Shown piece by piece: positions 37,914 to 44,958 of a DNA stretch of 64,000 bases; positions within the stretch are counted from its first letter, which is position 1, and the number at the start of each line of letters is the position of its first letter. Under the pieces are notes generated by a model that had not been told where the DNA came from, ran no database searches, and was given only the letters and a program-made list of their open reading frames with translations. The translations under genes and the position numbers were made by a program. This DNA is from a virus: IMG/VR virus record IMGVR_UViG_3300034685_000168, positions 43,639 through 107,638 of that record; one strand, 5' to 3'.

Positions 37914-38855
37914 TTATTTCTCTTTTCTAGTTATTTGAACTAAAACGTTATGAGTTTCATTAATAATAACTTTACCAGTTGTTAATAAAGTAAACAACCA
38001 TTTGTTTATGAACTGTGTATAAATTAATAAATTATCTAATTGTTTTTTATAAATATCATAATCTAAATTTTTACCTTTAATAATTTTTTCAACTTGTTTT
38101 TCTATAATATCTAATTCATTATATTTATTATCAAATTTACTAATTATATTTACCATCTGATCAGATAATTGTTTTTTAACAAAATTAAAAAAATTATCAT
38201 AATCATAATTTAAATTAACTAATGAATCGTTTTTATATTTATCTTTAATATTAAATTCTATCTTTAAGTCTTGGGTAACTATACCTTCTATTTCTTCTAT
38301 TATATCAATAAATGATTTTAAACTTTTAGTATTTTTATCAATTTTATTTTCTATAATAGATGTTACTTCATTTTTATCCAATAACTTAAGATTAAAAGAT
38401 TTAATAAAATTATCAGTAATTTTAGATAAGTAATTAAAATCTAAAGTATTAATACTTTTATTATTAATATTATTTATTACTATTTCTCTATCTAATTTAA
38501 TAGCTTCTTCTCTAGCTGCTTTTATTTTTTTACTATCTGTAATTATAGAGTTATAAAGTTTTTTAAATAAATTAGAAAAAAAAGAAATAATATCTTTTAT
38601 TTTTTTCCAAAGATAGTCTAAAGCATCAGAAATTACACCATTAAGAAATATCTTTATATCTTCTTTATTTTTACATATATTAAGTTCTTGTTCTATATCA
38701 GTATCATAAAAATAAAATAAATAATCTCTAGCTTCTGTATAAGTTAATTTATCTATAGTTTTATTTAAAAATAAATTTAACATATGAATATCTTTTTGTA
38801 CTAGAGTACAATCCATAATTATATTATCTACATAATTCATATTGTATATTTCCAT
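37914..38855 (-). CDS. Helical protein with central amphipathic/hydrophobic hairpin
   Basis: 313 residues. A helical N-terminal domain (about 1-75) is followed by a segment of aromatic-rich amphipathic helices, FLNGVISDALDYLWKKIKDI then ISFFSNLFKKLYNSI (about 70-105), and a long Lys/Glu-rich helical C-terminus. The same architecture recurs in the proteins encoded at 42697 and 62957, so these may be paralogues. Such proteins could be internal head proteins or membrane-active ejection proteins; this is inference. AAGGATAAG lies upstream of the ATG. Confidence 0.65.
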   Translation of the reverse strand: MEIYNMNYVDNIIMDCTLVQKDIHMLNLFLNKTIDKLTYTEARDYLFYFYDTDIEQELNICKNKEDIKIFLNGVISDALDYLWKKIKDIISFFSNLFKKLYNSIITDSKKIKAAREEAIKLDREIVINNINNKSINTLDFNYLSKITDNFIKSFNLKLLDKNEVTSIIENKIDKNTKSLKSFIDIIEEIEGIVTQDLKIEFNIKDKYKNDSLVNLNYDYDNFFNFVKKQLSDQMVNIISKFDNKYNELDIIEKQVEKIIKGKNLDYDIYKKQLDNLLIYTQFINKWLFTLLTTGKVIINETHNVLVQITRKEK

Positions 38856-38876
38856 AATTAATTCTTATCCTTTTTT

Positions 38877-39317
38877 TTAATTTAAAAAAAATATTATATT
38901 GTGTAAAAAATTAAATAATTGTTCCCATTCAAATTCATCTTCTTTTATAAAAATTAAATTAAATAACAATACAATAATAATTGCTATATATTTAATTGTT
39001 TTTTTCAAACTATATTTAAATTTATATTTTTTTATAATTTTATCTATATCAGGAAATGTATAAACCATAACCTCTTCTTGATTATTTTGTGTATAACGTT
39101 TTACTATTAATTTATTTTCTTCTCTTTCTATTATTTCAATAAAATTATCTGATATTATTTTTATCTTAAATTTGTCATGTTTATTCGAATCTATGTAATC
39201 ATCTATTATATCAAAAATTAAAGAAAGAGTTATACTATTATGTTGGTGTATTTTTTCTTTATTTAATTTTTTATTAACTTCGTTTAAAATATATAATTTA
39301 TTTCTTTTATCACCCAT
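38877..39317 (-). CDS. Small membrane-associated hypothetical protein
   Basis: 146 residues. The first 95 are soluble and charged; TIKYIAIIIVLLFNLIFI near residue 105 is a clear membrane-spanning segment, and the last 15 residues (LFNFLHNIIFFLN) are a second hydrophobic stretch. TAGGAA precedes the ATG. It is the first gene of the minus operon containing the beta' piece. An AATATATAAAATATT element 30 bases upstream (plus-strand view, about 39352) resembles the promoter motifs. A holin role is possible but cannot be claimed. Confidence 0.6.
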   Translation of the reverse strand: MGDKRNKLYILNEVNKKLNKEKIHQHNSITLSLIFDIIDDYIDSNKHDKFKIKIISDNFIEIIEREENKLIVKRYTQNNQEEVMVYTFPDIDKIIKKYKFKYSLKKTIKYIAIIIVLLFNLIFIKEDEFEWEQLFNFLHNIIFFLN

Positions 39318-39383
39318 TACATAATTTCCTAAATATTATTATGGTTAATATATAAAATATTAAAAAAAATAAATAGTTGTTAA

Positions 39384-39416
39384 ATATACTAGGTGAATTA
39401 AATTCACCTAGTATAT
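39384..39416. terminator. Near-perfect palindrome, terminator
   Basis: Sixteen-base arms (ATATACTAGGTGAATT and complement) around one base lie 4 bases beyond the stop of the 39421 gene. Confidence 0.75.
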
Positions 39417-39420
39417 ATAT

Positions 39421-39768
39421 TTAATAATCTATATTAGATATAATTGTTTTTATATCTATTATGTATTGAATAACAAATGGTTTCTCTATTGTTATAGATT
39501 TTCCCACAACACTATTATTAAAATAAGATTTATCTAAATAATTTATTCTAACAATGTAAAAAGTTTCATTTCTTGATAAAATTGTTATATCAGTTATTTT
39601 ACTTTCTTCTATTTTACATAGTTTTTCTACTGCTTCTTTTACCATTTCAAATTCATCATGAACTTTACATAATCTTGACCAAAATTTTTGATATTTTTTA
39701 TTTTCAAGATCATTCATTAATTTTATGTATTTCAATACAAATTTATTTTTAATTCTAGAATGTATCAT
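39421..39768 (-). CDS. Small hypothetical protein with structured leader
   Basis: 115 residues with a basic helical N-terminus (MIHSRIKNKFVLKYIKLMND) and a strand-rich C-terminal half (VGKSITIEKPFVIQYIIDIK). No known domain. A strong AAAAAGGAG site is present. It is a single-gene unit, with a terminator behind it and an unusually structured leader of about 200 bases ahead of it. Confidence 0.65.
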   Translation of the reverse strand: MIHSRIKNKFVLKYIKLMNDLENKKYQKFWSRLCKVHDEFEMVKEAVEKLCKIEESKITDITILSRNETFYIVRINYLDKSYFNNSVVGKSITIEKPFVIQYIIDIKTIISNIDY

Positions 39769-39797
39769 TTTTTTCTCCTTTTTATATCTAAGTTAAA

Positions 39798-39880
39798 AAG
39801 CCCTAAAAAAGTATAACGTATTAATAACTTTTATAGCTCTATTTTGGCTTAAAAAGACGTCCGTGTATAATGATACACGG
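39798..39880 (-). promoter_or_regulatory. Two stem-loops in the leader of the 39421 gene
   Basis: On the minus strand an 8-bp perfect hairpin at 39861-39880 (CCGTGTAT, 4-base loop) is followed by a longer element at 39798-39850 with AAGCC/GGCTT and AAAAGT/ACTTTT stems and a short T-run (GGCTTTTT), about 30 bases before the start codon. A 14-base palindrome (TTCCATTAATGGAA) lies at 39910-39923. This looks like an attenuator or protein-binding leader. The region 39769-40031 holds no gene. Confidence 0.45.
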
Positions 39881-39964
39881 TTTGTATTGAACCTGTTTTA
39901 TTTAACAAATTCCATTAATGGAATATATAACTAAAATTTTAATGAAAAAAAATAAGAGGAGTAT

Positions 39965-39998
39965 AGATAAGAGTGTGGATAAAACCACACTCTTATCT
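39965..39998. terminator. Terminator hairpin
   Basis: A perfect 14-bp stem (AGATAAGAGTGTGG with its complement) and a 6-base ATAAAA loop follow the stop of the 40032 gene by about 30 bases. Confidence 0.8.
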
Positions 39999-40031
39999 TA
40001 AAACTTAATTGTAATCATGATTAAAATTAAA

Positions 40032-40334
40032 TTATTCCATAATAGATTTATTATATTCGTTAAATAAACCTAATAATTCATCCATCTTTTTAAAAAGTAG
40101 ATTCCGGAGTCTACTTTCTTTGATGAATTTGCAAACACTAACATAATGATGCATTACTATTCTCTTGTCAGACCAATCTATATTACTACCATCATTGATT
40201 AAATTAAATGATTCATTAACTACTTTTTTCAAATCAAATAATTCACATTTAATTTGGTTATGCAATATAAAATTAGTTTCTTCTTCCGCTTCCTTTTCAA
40301 TTTTATTTATTAAATCATTTATTTCTGTTTGCAT
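40032..40334 (-). CDS. Small hypothetical protein
   Basis: 100 residues from the ATG at 40334, preceded by TAAGGAATATTGATA. A TTG six bases earlier is less likely because the AAGGA site would be too close. The protein is helical and charged, with no Cys motif or membrane segment (NDLINKIEKEAEEETNF start). An 11-codon reading frame with its own GAGGAG site lies immediately upstream (start about 40388), which could be a leader peptide. Function unknown. Confidence 0.6.
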   Translation of the reverse strand: MQTEINDLINKIEKEAEEETNFILHNQIKCELFDLKKVVNESFNLINDGSNIDWSDKRIVMHHYVSVCKFIKESRLRNLLFKKMDELLGLFNEYNKSIME

Positions 40335-40340
40335 TATCAA

Positions 40341-40705
40341 TATTCCTTAAACTTTTTTTATTTGAAGTGACAAGATTATCATTTAACTCCTCTTAATTAA
40401 TTTAAATAAATACAAACATATTAATCACCTACCTTTCTTTTGTAATATCATAAAAGAAATATATAAATGATTTTTAATTGAAATATTAATATATACAACA
40501 CTCCGTATAAGAAAGCTATGCGGGGAAGCGGTCAGCTTCCACCCGCATAACCGCTTATACATCTGTGGCCCATTTTCTTGGTGTCCTCTCGGATCTTTAA
40601 TAGCATTACGCTTATTCTCTACATTAGTAGTTTATGTATACCAGGACGGGTACGTTATTACATCTAGTCTAACTTTAGTTGTAACCTTTAACAAAATTTA
40701 AAATA
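40341..40705. ncRNA. GC-rich structured RNA candidate (core 40500-40680)
   Basis: This 365-base gap has no credible gene, but the 60 bases from 40501 are about 53% G+C and the next 60 about 42%, far above the surrounding DNA. 40505-40560 folds into a long hairpin: GTATAAG with CTTATAC outside, TATGCGGG with CCCGCATA inside, then GAAGC/GCTTC around a GGTCA loop. More short inverted repeats follow to about 40680. In an AT-rich phage, such an island usually marks a folded RNA. The strand is not certain; on the minus strand it would be the 3' part of the mRNA from the highly expressed 40706 gene or a processed RNA. Confidence 0.5.
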
Positions 40706-41464
40706 TTATTTATTTTCAAAAATATTTGATAGCTCATCGAGTTTTACTTTTTTATCAGAACTTTGTTCTTTAAGTTGTTCAGTTTTTTCTTTAAGTTCTT
40801 TAATTTTATTTTCTGTCTTTTTAAGCTCTTCTTTTTTTTCAACAAGTAGTTGTTGATGAGATAATTCTTTCTGAGAAGCAGCAAGTTTTTTCTGTAGATC
40901 TAGAAGCTCAATCGTATATTCATTTTGATTTTTTTCGAACATAAGATCTGAAGCATCCAGAGCTGCTGCTTTTTTAGGAAAATGAACACGAATAAAATCT
41001 TCGACTTTCTGTTTAGTTTCTTCATCATCCCTAAGGTGATTTATATCCTGAAGAATGTCCAAATCATGTTTATTTTTCTTTGTTACTTTGTCGTAAATTA
41101 CAAACCAATCAAAAAATTCATTTATAACATAATCCCAAAATTTACCATTGAAGAATCTTCTGGAGTTGAAATTTTCAAGTCTAGAAGCTAGAATATCTCC
41201 AGGATTCATTTCAACTTCCCACACGTTATAAAAAATTTTACTAGTTCTATGTTGTTTCTTCTTTTTATCAAAGTATTTAATTTCTACAGGTTCTTTCGTA
41301 TGAGAAATTACAGTCACAACACCAGGGATATGGCTTCCATCGAATTTGAAGAAGTTCTCAAACTCTTGAGACCAGATAGTGTTAAATCTAGCTCGTCCAC
41401 CAGTAGAAGGTTTGTCAGTAATTTTAATTCTTCTTGGTTCTTCGTTCACAGTTTCATTTTGCAT
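40706..41464 (-). CDS. Hypothetical coiled-coil protein, high-expression codon use
   Basis: 252 residues from the ATG at 41464; AAGGAA ten bases upstream is the ribosome binding site, so a TTG at 41482 that overlaps it is rejected. The N-terminal 170 residues are a compact mixed domain rich in Phe, Trp and Lys (NNFFKFDGSHIPGVVTV-like, FWDYVINEFFDWFVIYD). Residues 175-250 are a continuous Lys/Glu/Gln coiled coil. Codon use is richer in G and C than its neighbours, similar to the tail sheath gene, which suggests an abundant product. It lies directly downstream of the origin-like region and upstream of the GC-rich element. Function unknown. Confidence 0.7.
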   Translation of the reverse strand: MQNETVNEEPRRIKITDKPSTGGRARFNTIWSQEFENFFKFDGSHIPGVVTVISHTKEPVEIKYFDKKKKQHRTSKIFYNVWEVEMNPGDILASRLENFNSRRFFNGKFWDYVINEFFDWFVIYDKVTKKNKHDLDILQDINHLRDDEETKQKVEDFIRVHFPKKAAALDASDLMFEKNQNEYTIELLDLQKKLAASQKELSHQQLLVEKKEELKKTENKIKELKEKTEQLKEQSSDKKVKLDELSNIFENK

Positions 41465-41646
41465 AAGTTTTATTTCCTTCAACGTGTTTAAAAGTTTTAT
41501 ATTTAGAAAATTATAAACTTCTGTTTTTTTTTACGATGAAAGTTATGTTTGATTGTTTTGTAGCAAGTGTGAATCGATGAAGTTGAATTATTTCTTATAT
41601 CATGATAACCTTTTTTGTTTTCGCTAAAACCAAGCATTTTTTAAAA

Positions 41647-41796
41647 GCTTCTTGATTTCTCTAAACTTTTTTCTTAACTTCTTGATTTACAATAAAATTC
41701 TTATTAACTTCTTGTTTTCTAAGGCTTTTCTATTCTTCTTCTTGATTTACAACACTTTTCTCTCTAATCTCTTGATTTACAACTAAAAATTCTCTA
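41647..41796. repeat. Five tandem 30-bp repeats (iteron-like)
   Basis: CTTGATTTCT, CTTGATTTAC, CTTGTTTTCT, CTTGATTTAC and CTTGATTTAC begin at 41651, 41681, 41711, 41741 and 41771, that is at an exact 30-base period. The conserved part is about 16 bases (ACTTCTTGATTTACAA); the remainder of each unit is a looser CT-rich filler. The array lies upstream of an AT tract and between two minus-strand genes. It is best read as binding sites for a replication or regulatory protein. Confidence 0.7.
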
Positions 41797-41854
41797 ACCT
41801 AGACTTTTAGGGTTAAAAGAAAAAAGTAACATAAAAAAGAAAAGACTAAATGTA

Positions 41855-41877
41855 TATATAATACTTCGTATTATATA
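41855..41877. repeat. Palindrome copy 1 in AT tract
   Basis: Ten-base arms TATATAATAC and GTATTATATA flank a TTC centre. A copy differing at a single central base lies at 41966-41988, 111 bases away. Confidence 0.75.
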
Positions 41878-41965
41878 TATCTAATTATATAAAGGTAATC
41901 AAAAATTTATTATATATAATAATATTAATAATATATATTATTTATATAATTATATAAATAACAAG

Positions 41966-41988
41966 TATATAATACTACGTATTATATA
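41966..41988. repeat. Palindrome copy 2 in AT tract
   Basis: The same ten-base arms as copy 1, with a TAC centre instead of TTC. Twin identical palindromes suggest a dimeric protein site or paired hairpins rather than chance in AT-rich DNA. Confidence 0.75.
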
Positions 41989-42249
41989 TTATTAATTATA
42001 TAATATTTAAACAATACATATTATTATATTATAATATATATAATAAATTAAGATAAGGTATAAAAGAAAAAAAGAAAAGAAAAAAAGAAAAAAAGAAAAT
42101 TTTGAGAAAAAGAGATTTTTGTAAGATTGCTTTTTTTTCCTTTTTCGTTTTTTTTTAGAAAATTAAGATTAAATTTTTTAGATAACTGTAAATAAAATTT
42201 TAGATTAGATCATAAAAAAATACATACAGTTATCATGTTATAAAAAACT

Positions 42250-42585
42250 TTAAGAAGAAATTGAATTGAATTTTGAGTTGTTTATTTCTTCTGAATTTAG
42301 ACTTAGTGAGTAGTTATATTCGTTTCTTGCAAAAATAGTTTGAATTATTTTATATTTTCTTGTTAACAAGAGTTTATCTTCAACATAAACTTCATACGAA
42401 GTACTTTGATTTTTATTAATCTTGAAATTAACTAGAATTTTTTTATTAATATCATCAATGAATTTTATTTTACCTGTAATTTTGAAATTTTGTATTAATT
42501 CTATAACTCTATCAAGATCTTCATCGAAGAATTTTAGAATAGCTGAAGCTATGATATCTTGTTCTGATAAATTTATACAATTCAT
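42250..42585 (-). CDS. Small hypothetical protein beside origin-like region
   Basis: 111 residues, starting MNCINLSEQDIIASAILKFF, with a helical first half and a strand-rich second half (KFIDDINKKILVNFKIN). CTAGGAG lies 11 bases before the ATG. It is transcribed towards the origin-like region and divergently from the 42697 gene. No family recognised. Confidence 0.65.
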   Translation of the reverse strand: MNCINLSEQDIIASAILKFFDEDLDRVIELIQNFKITGKIKFIDDINKKILVNFKINKNQSTSYEVYVEDKLLLTRKYKIIQTIFARNEYNYSLSLNSEEINNSKFNSISS

Positions 42586-42696
42586 GATTTTATATTCTCC
42601 TAGTAAATAAATTATAATTTAATTTTGGGTTATAAAATTATAAGTTTATTATTTTATAAAAACTAAAAATAACTCAAACTTAGGAAATTAAACAAA

Positions 42697-44022
42697 ATGA
42701 ATTTACAAAATTTGCTAAAAGAATATAAACAACTTGAAGTTAAGGATTTTGAAAATCCAGAAAAAATGGAAATTGAATTTTATAAGCTTTGTTCAGAATT
42801 TGATAATTTAGTTTATACTCATGATATAATAAACAATACTTTGAAAATTAAGAATTTTGATACAAGTGTTTTAGATTTTGTTGAAAATATCGGAGCTAAA
42901 GCAATCTTTGGAGAAGATGAATTTAAAAAAGTTTATTATTTTATACAAACACAAAATAACCTTGATTCTGAAGAATACAAAATAATTTACAATGGATTTT
43001 TTGAAAAAGGCTTAGAAGCAATAAAGAAAGCTATTTATTTTCTTCTGGATGTTATAAAAAAAATATTAGGATTTATTTTATCTGCTCTTGCTATATATCC
43101 TGCAATGCTTTATTTTTTACTTGTAGGAACAAAAGATAAATTTAAAAAAGCTATAGTGAAGAATGAAAAAGCTAAAAAAGAATATGTTAAGAAACAACAA
43201 GTTAAAGAAAATATATCAGATTATCAACAAGAAGAAAAAATAAAAGATGATTTTTTTAGTTTTCTTCAGGATAAAATATCCAATAAAAAACTTAATTTTT
43301 TAGTTTTAGAAGTTAATGATTTAGGAGAAAAAAATCTTAGTGATATTATTTACAATCACTTAACTCCTATGAAACAAATTTTATCTTCTCAGAAGAATAT
43401 GTTAGAGGAGTTTATTAACTATCCAGAAAAACATGATTATCAAAAAATCTTTAAAGAAATAAACGAAAGATTTTATTCTGAATTTAGTCCTGAATATTAT
43501 AAAGCTCTTTGTATAGAATTCGAAGAAGGAACTTTTAATGCCATAGGAAATACAGAAAAATTAAGAGATAAATATTATAAACAAAAATCTTGTTCTATGC
43601 TAGAGTTTTTTAATTACGATAGTGATGTTACAGGTGTTCTTAAGACTATAACTAAAGAAATATTTATTACACCTAATAAACTAGAAGAAAAAATTATTGA
43701 ATTAGATAGAAGATATTATGAGAATTTAGGTATTACCAGAATGAGAGGAATTTTAGAAAAAGATTCTAAAGAAATCAAGAGATTATATGACGAATTAGAA
43801 AAACTAGCTAAAAATAAAAATGTTTTAGAAAACTTAGATGCTGGTAATTTTCTTATTAATATTCTTGAAAATAAAAAACAATTTGATAGATTAATTTTTA
43901 CTATTACAACTCAATTAAAAGCATTTGATGAATTTAGTAAAAGATATCTTGAAGTATTTATTGAAAATATTATTTTCGTTCTAGATGAATTATCTGATTA
44001 TTATATGAAAAAAGCAAGTTAA
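42697..44022 (+). CDS. Helical protein with central membrane-like segment
   Basis: 441 residues. The N-terminal ~95 residues are helical. KGLEAIKKAIYFLLDVIKKI and ILGFILSALAIYPAMLYFLL (about 108-148) form a long hydrophobic or amphipathic region, followed by a lysine-rich stretch and a 270-residue helical C-terminus. The order of parts (N-domain with an EKMEIEFY motif, amphipathic segment, charged helical tail) parallels the products at 37914 and 62957. AGGAAATTAAACAAA precedes the ATG, with TTATTATTTTATAA about 45 bases upstream as a possible promoter. Likely virion-internal or membrane-active, by inference. Confidence 0.7.
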   Translation: MNLQNLLKEYKQLEVKDFENPEKMEIEFYKLCSEFDNLVYTHDIINNTLKIKNFDTSVLDFVENIGAKAIFGEDEFKKVYYFIQTQNNLDSEEYKIIYNGFFEKGLEAIKKAIYFLLDVIKKILGFILSALAIYPAMLYFLLVGTKDKFKKAIVKNEKAKKEYVKKQQVKENISDYQQEEKIKDDFFSFLQDKISNKKLNFLVLEVNDLGEKNLSDIIYNHLTPMKQILSSQKNMLEEFINYPEKHDYQKIFKEINERFYSEFSPEYYKALCIEFEEGTFNAIGNTEKLRDKYYKQKSCSMLEFFNYDSDVTGVLKTITKEIFITPNKLEEKIIELDRRYYENLGITRMRGILEKDSKEIKRLYDELEKLAKNKNVLENLDAGNFLINILENKKQFDRLIFTITTQLKAFDEFSKRYLEVFIENIIFVLDELSDYYMKKAS

Positions 44023-44353
44023 ATTATATTTTTTTATACAAACTACTTATTATATAAAAGTAATTATTGTTAGTATTAATATATGGGATATAGAAGAAAA
44101 CCTCTTTTAAGTAAAAACATTTATATTATTCTGTATATTAATATTCTTTTAACATTATTATAAATTTGCCTCGGTTTATAGTAATGTCATAAGAAATCCT
44201 CTTTCTTTTTTTGGTTGATATAACCTGTTTTGCTCTTAGTGTATATCCCTAGTTAAACTAGGGATATACACTAAAGTAATCTATTATAAAAAATTATACA
44301 AAATTGTTATTATATATAAAAATTTATAATAATTAACAAAAAGGTATTAAAAT
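44023..44353 (+). ncRNA. Gene-free region, possible small RNA 1
   Basis: TTATTATATAA at 44047-44057 resembles a promoter and the segment ends at a strong hairpin (44236-44274), giving a possible transcript of about 200 bases. Only a 26-codon frame (start 44082, hydrophobic, no ribosome site) is present. The stretch AATCCTCTTTCTTTTT then GGTTGATAT before the hairpin is repeated in similar form in the region after rnhA. A further TTATTATATATAAA at 44307 probably serves rnhA. Confidence 0.4.
44236..44274. terminator. Long terminator hairpin
   Basis: A perfect 17-bp stem (TTAGTGTATATCCCTAG with its complement) and a 5-base TTAAA loop form the longest hairpin stem with a loop in the window. Confidence 0.8.
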
Positions 44354-44788
44354 ATGATATATAATTTAACAGCATATACCGATGGATCTTATTTTAGGAA
44401 CAATGGTGGTAATGCGTCTATAGTCCTTCATGGTTCTAATTTTTTATTAATATTAGAAAGAGAAACTAGTTCATACGTTACTAATAATCGTATGGAATTA
44501 AAAGCAGTAATAAATATATTAAAACATCTTAATAGTCAATGTAATATAACTATTTATTGTGATAGTAAATATGTTGTGGATAGTATAGACCAAGGATGGG
44601 TTAATAATTGGGTTAATAATAATTGGCGTAATAGTGGTGGAGATGTAAAGAATAGAGATTTATGGGAAGAATACTTAATGTATTCTCAATATCATAATGT
44701 TAAAATGATATGGGTTAGAGGACATGATGGGAATATAGATAATGAGTTTGTAGATGAGATGGCTAATTATGCAAGAAAATATTTATAA
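44354..44788 (+). CDS. rnhA: Ribonuclease HI
   Basis: 144 residues, full length for bacterial RNase HI (155 aa). It keeps the whole catalytic set: YTDGSY with Asp8, NNRMELKAV with Glu49, YCDSKYVVDSI with Asp71, and WVRGHDGNIDNEFVDEMA with the catalytic His and the last Asp. It cuts RNA in RNA-DNA hybrids, removing replication primers or R-loops. It is preceded by AAAAAGGTATTAAAAT and a TTATTATATATAAA promoter-like motif at 44307, and is a single-gene unit facing the split DNA polymerase gene, in keeping with a replication role. Confidence 0.95.
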   Translation: MIYNLTAYTDGSYFRNNGGNASIVLHGSNFLLILERETSSYVTNNRMELKAVINILKHLNSQCNITIYCDSKYVVDSIDQGWVNNWVNNNWRNSGGDVKNRDLWEEYLMYSQYHNVKMIWVRGHDGNIDNEFVDEMANYARKYL

Positions 44789-44796
44789 AAAGACAG

Positions 44797-44920
44797 TTAT
44801 TATATAAGACTCTTCTTTTCTGTCATAACTGTTATTATAGGAAATGTATTATAAGTAAAATATTTATGATATGTTTCCTATATAAAAAACCAATCGATCC
44901 TTTCTTTTCTTCTGGTTAAT
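44797..44920 (+). ncRNA. Possible small RNA 2 downstream of rnhA
   Basis: TTATTATATAAGA at 44797 begins 9 bases after the rnhA stop, and a terminator hairpin follows at 44921. Between them is a stem (44836-44844 with 44874-44882, TATAGGAAA and complement) and the shared motif GATCCTTTCTTTTC then GGTTAATGTA. There is no reading frame of note. The layout matches the region at 44047-44274. Confidence 0.35.
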
Positions 44921-44955
44921 GTATAATACTCTACCATTATGGTAGAGTATTATAC
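44921..44955. terminator. Bidirectional terminator, rnhA and polB
   Basis: A perfect 15-bp stem (GTATAATACTCTACC with its complement) around ATTAT separates the convergent rnhA and polymerase genes, ending 3 bases from the polymerase stop. Confidence 0.8.
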
Positions 44956-44958
44956 TAA

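Larger units (their letters stand above)
41483..42249. other. Gene-free 767-base region, candidate replication origin
   Basis: No gene is credible here. In order it contains a T-rich stretch, five 30-bp repeats (41647-41796), a nearly pure A/T tract (about 41850-42055) carrying two almost identical palindromes, a purine-only run of A and G (about 42062-42103) and a T-rich segment. Repeats beside an AT-rich unwinding-type segment are the classic layout of a replicator. The other possibility is a long leader or regulatory region for the strongly expressed 40706 gene. Confidence 0.5.

Noticed and set aside
39840-39910. A tRNA (a GGTTCAATA stretch on the minus strand resembles a T-loop)
   Set aside because: The flanking bases do not pair as a T-stem and no anticodon or acceptor stem can be built.
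40430-40650. A small protein on the minus strand of the GC-rich island (about 49 codons open)
   Set aside because: No start codon or ribosome site, and composition unlike any gene in the window; the nested hairpins favour RNA.
41647-41796. A CRISPR array made of 30-bp units
   Set aside because: Only about 10-16 bases of each unit are conserved and the filler is itself CT-rich and partly similar. There are no identical repeats with unique spacers and no cas genes.
41581-41830. A minus-strand coding repeat (decapeptides with VNQE) interrupted by TAG codons, hinting at TAG read-through
   Set aside because: Any 30-base repeat shows a repeating peptide in every frame. There is no start or ribosome site, and TAG works as a normal stop elsewhere (for example the sheath and 57611 genes).
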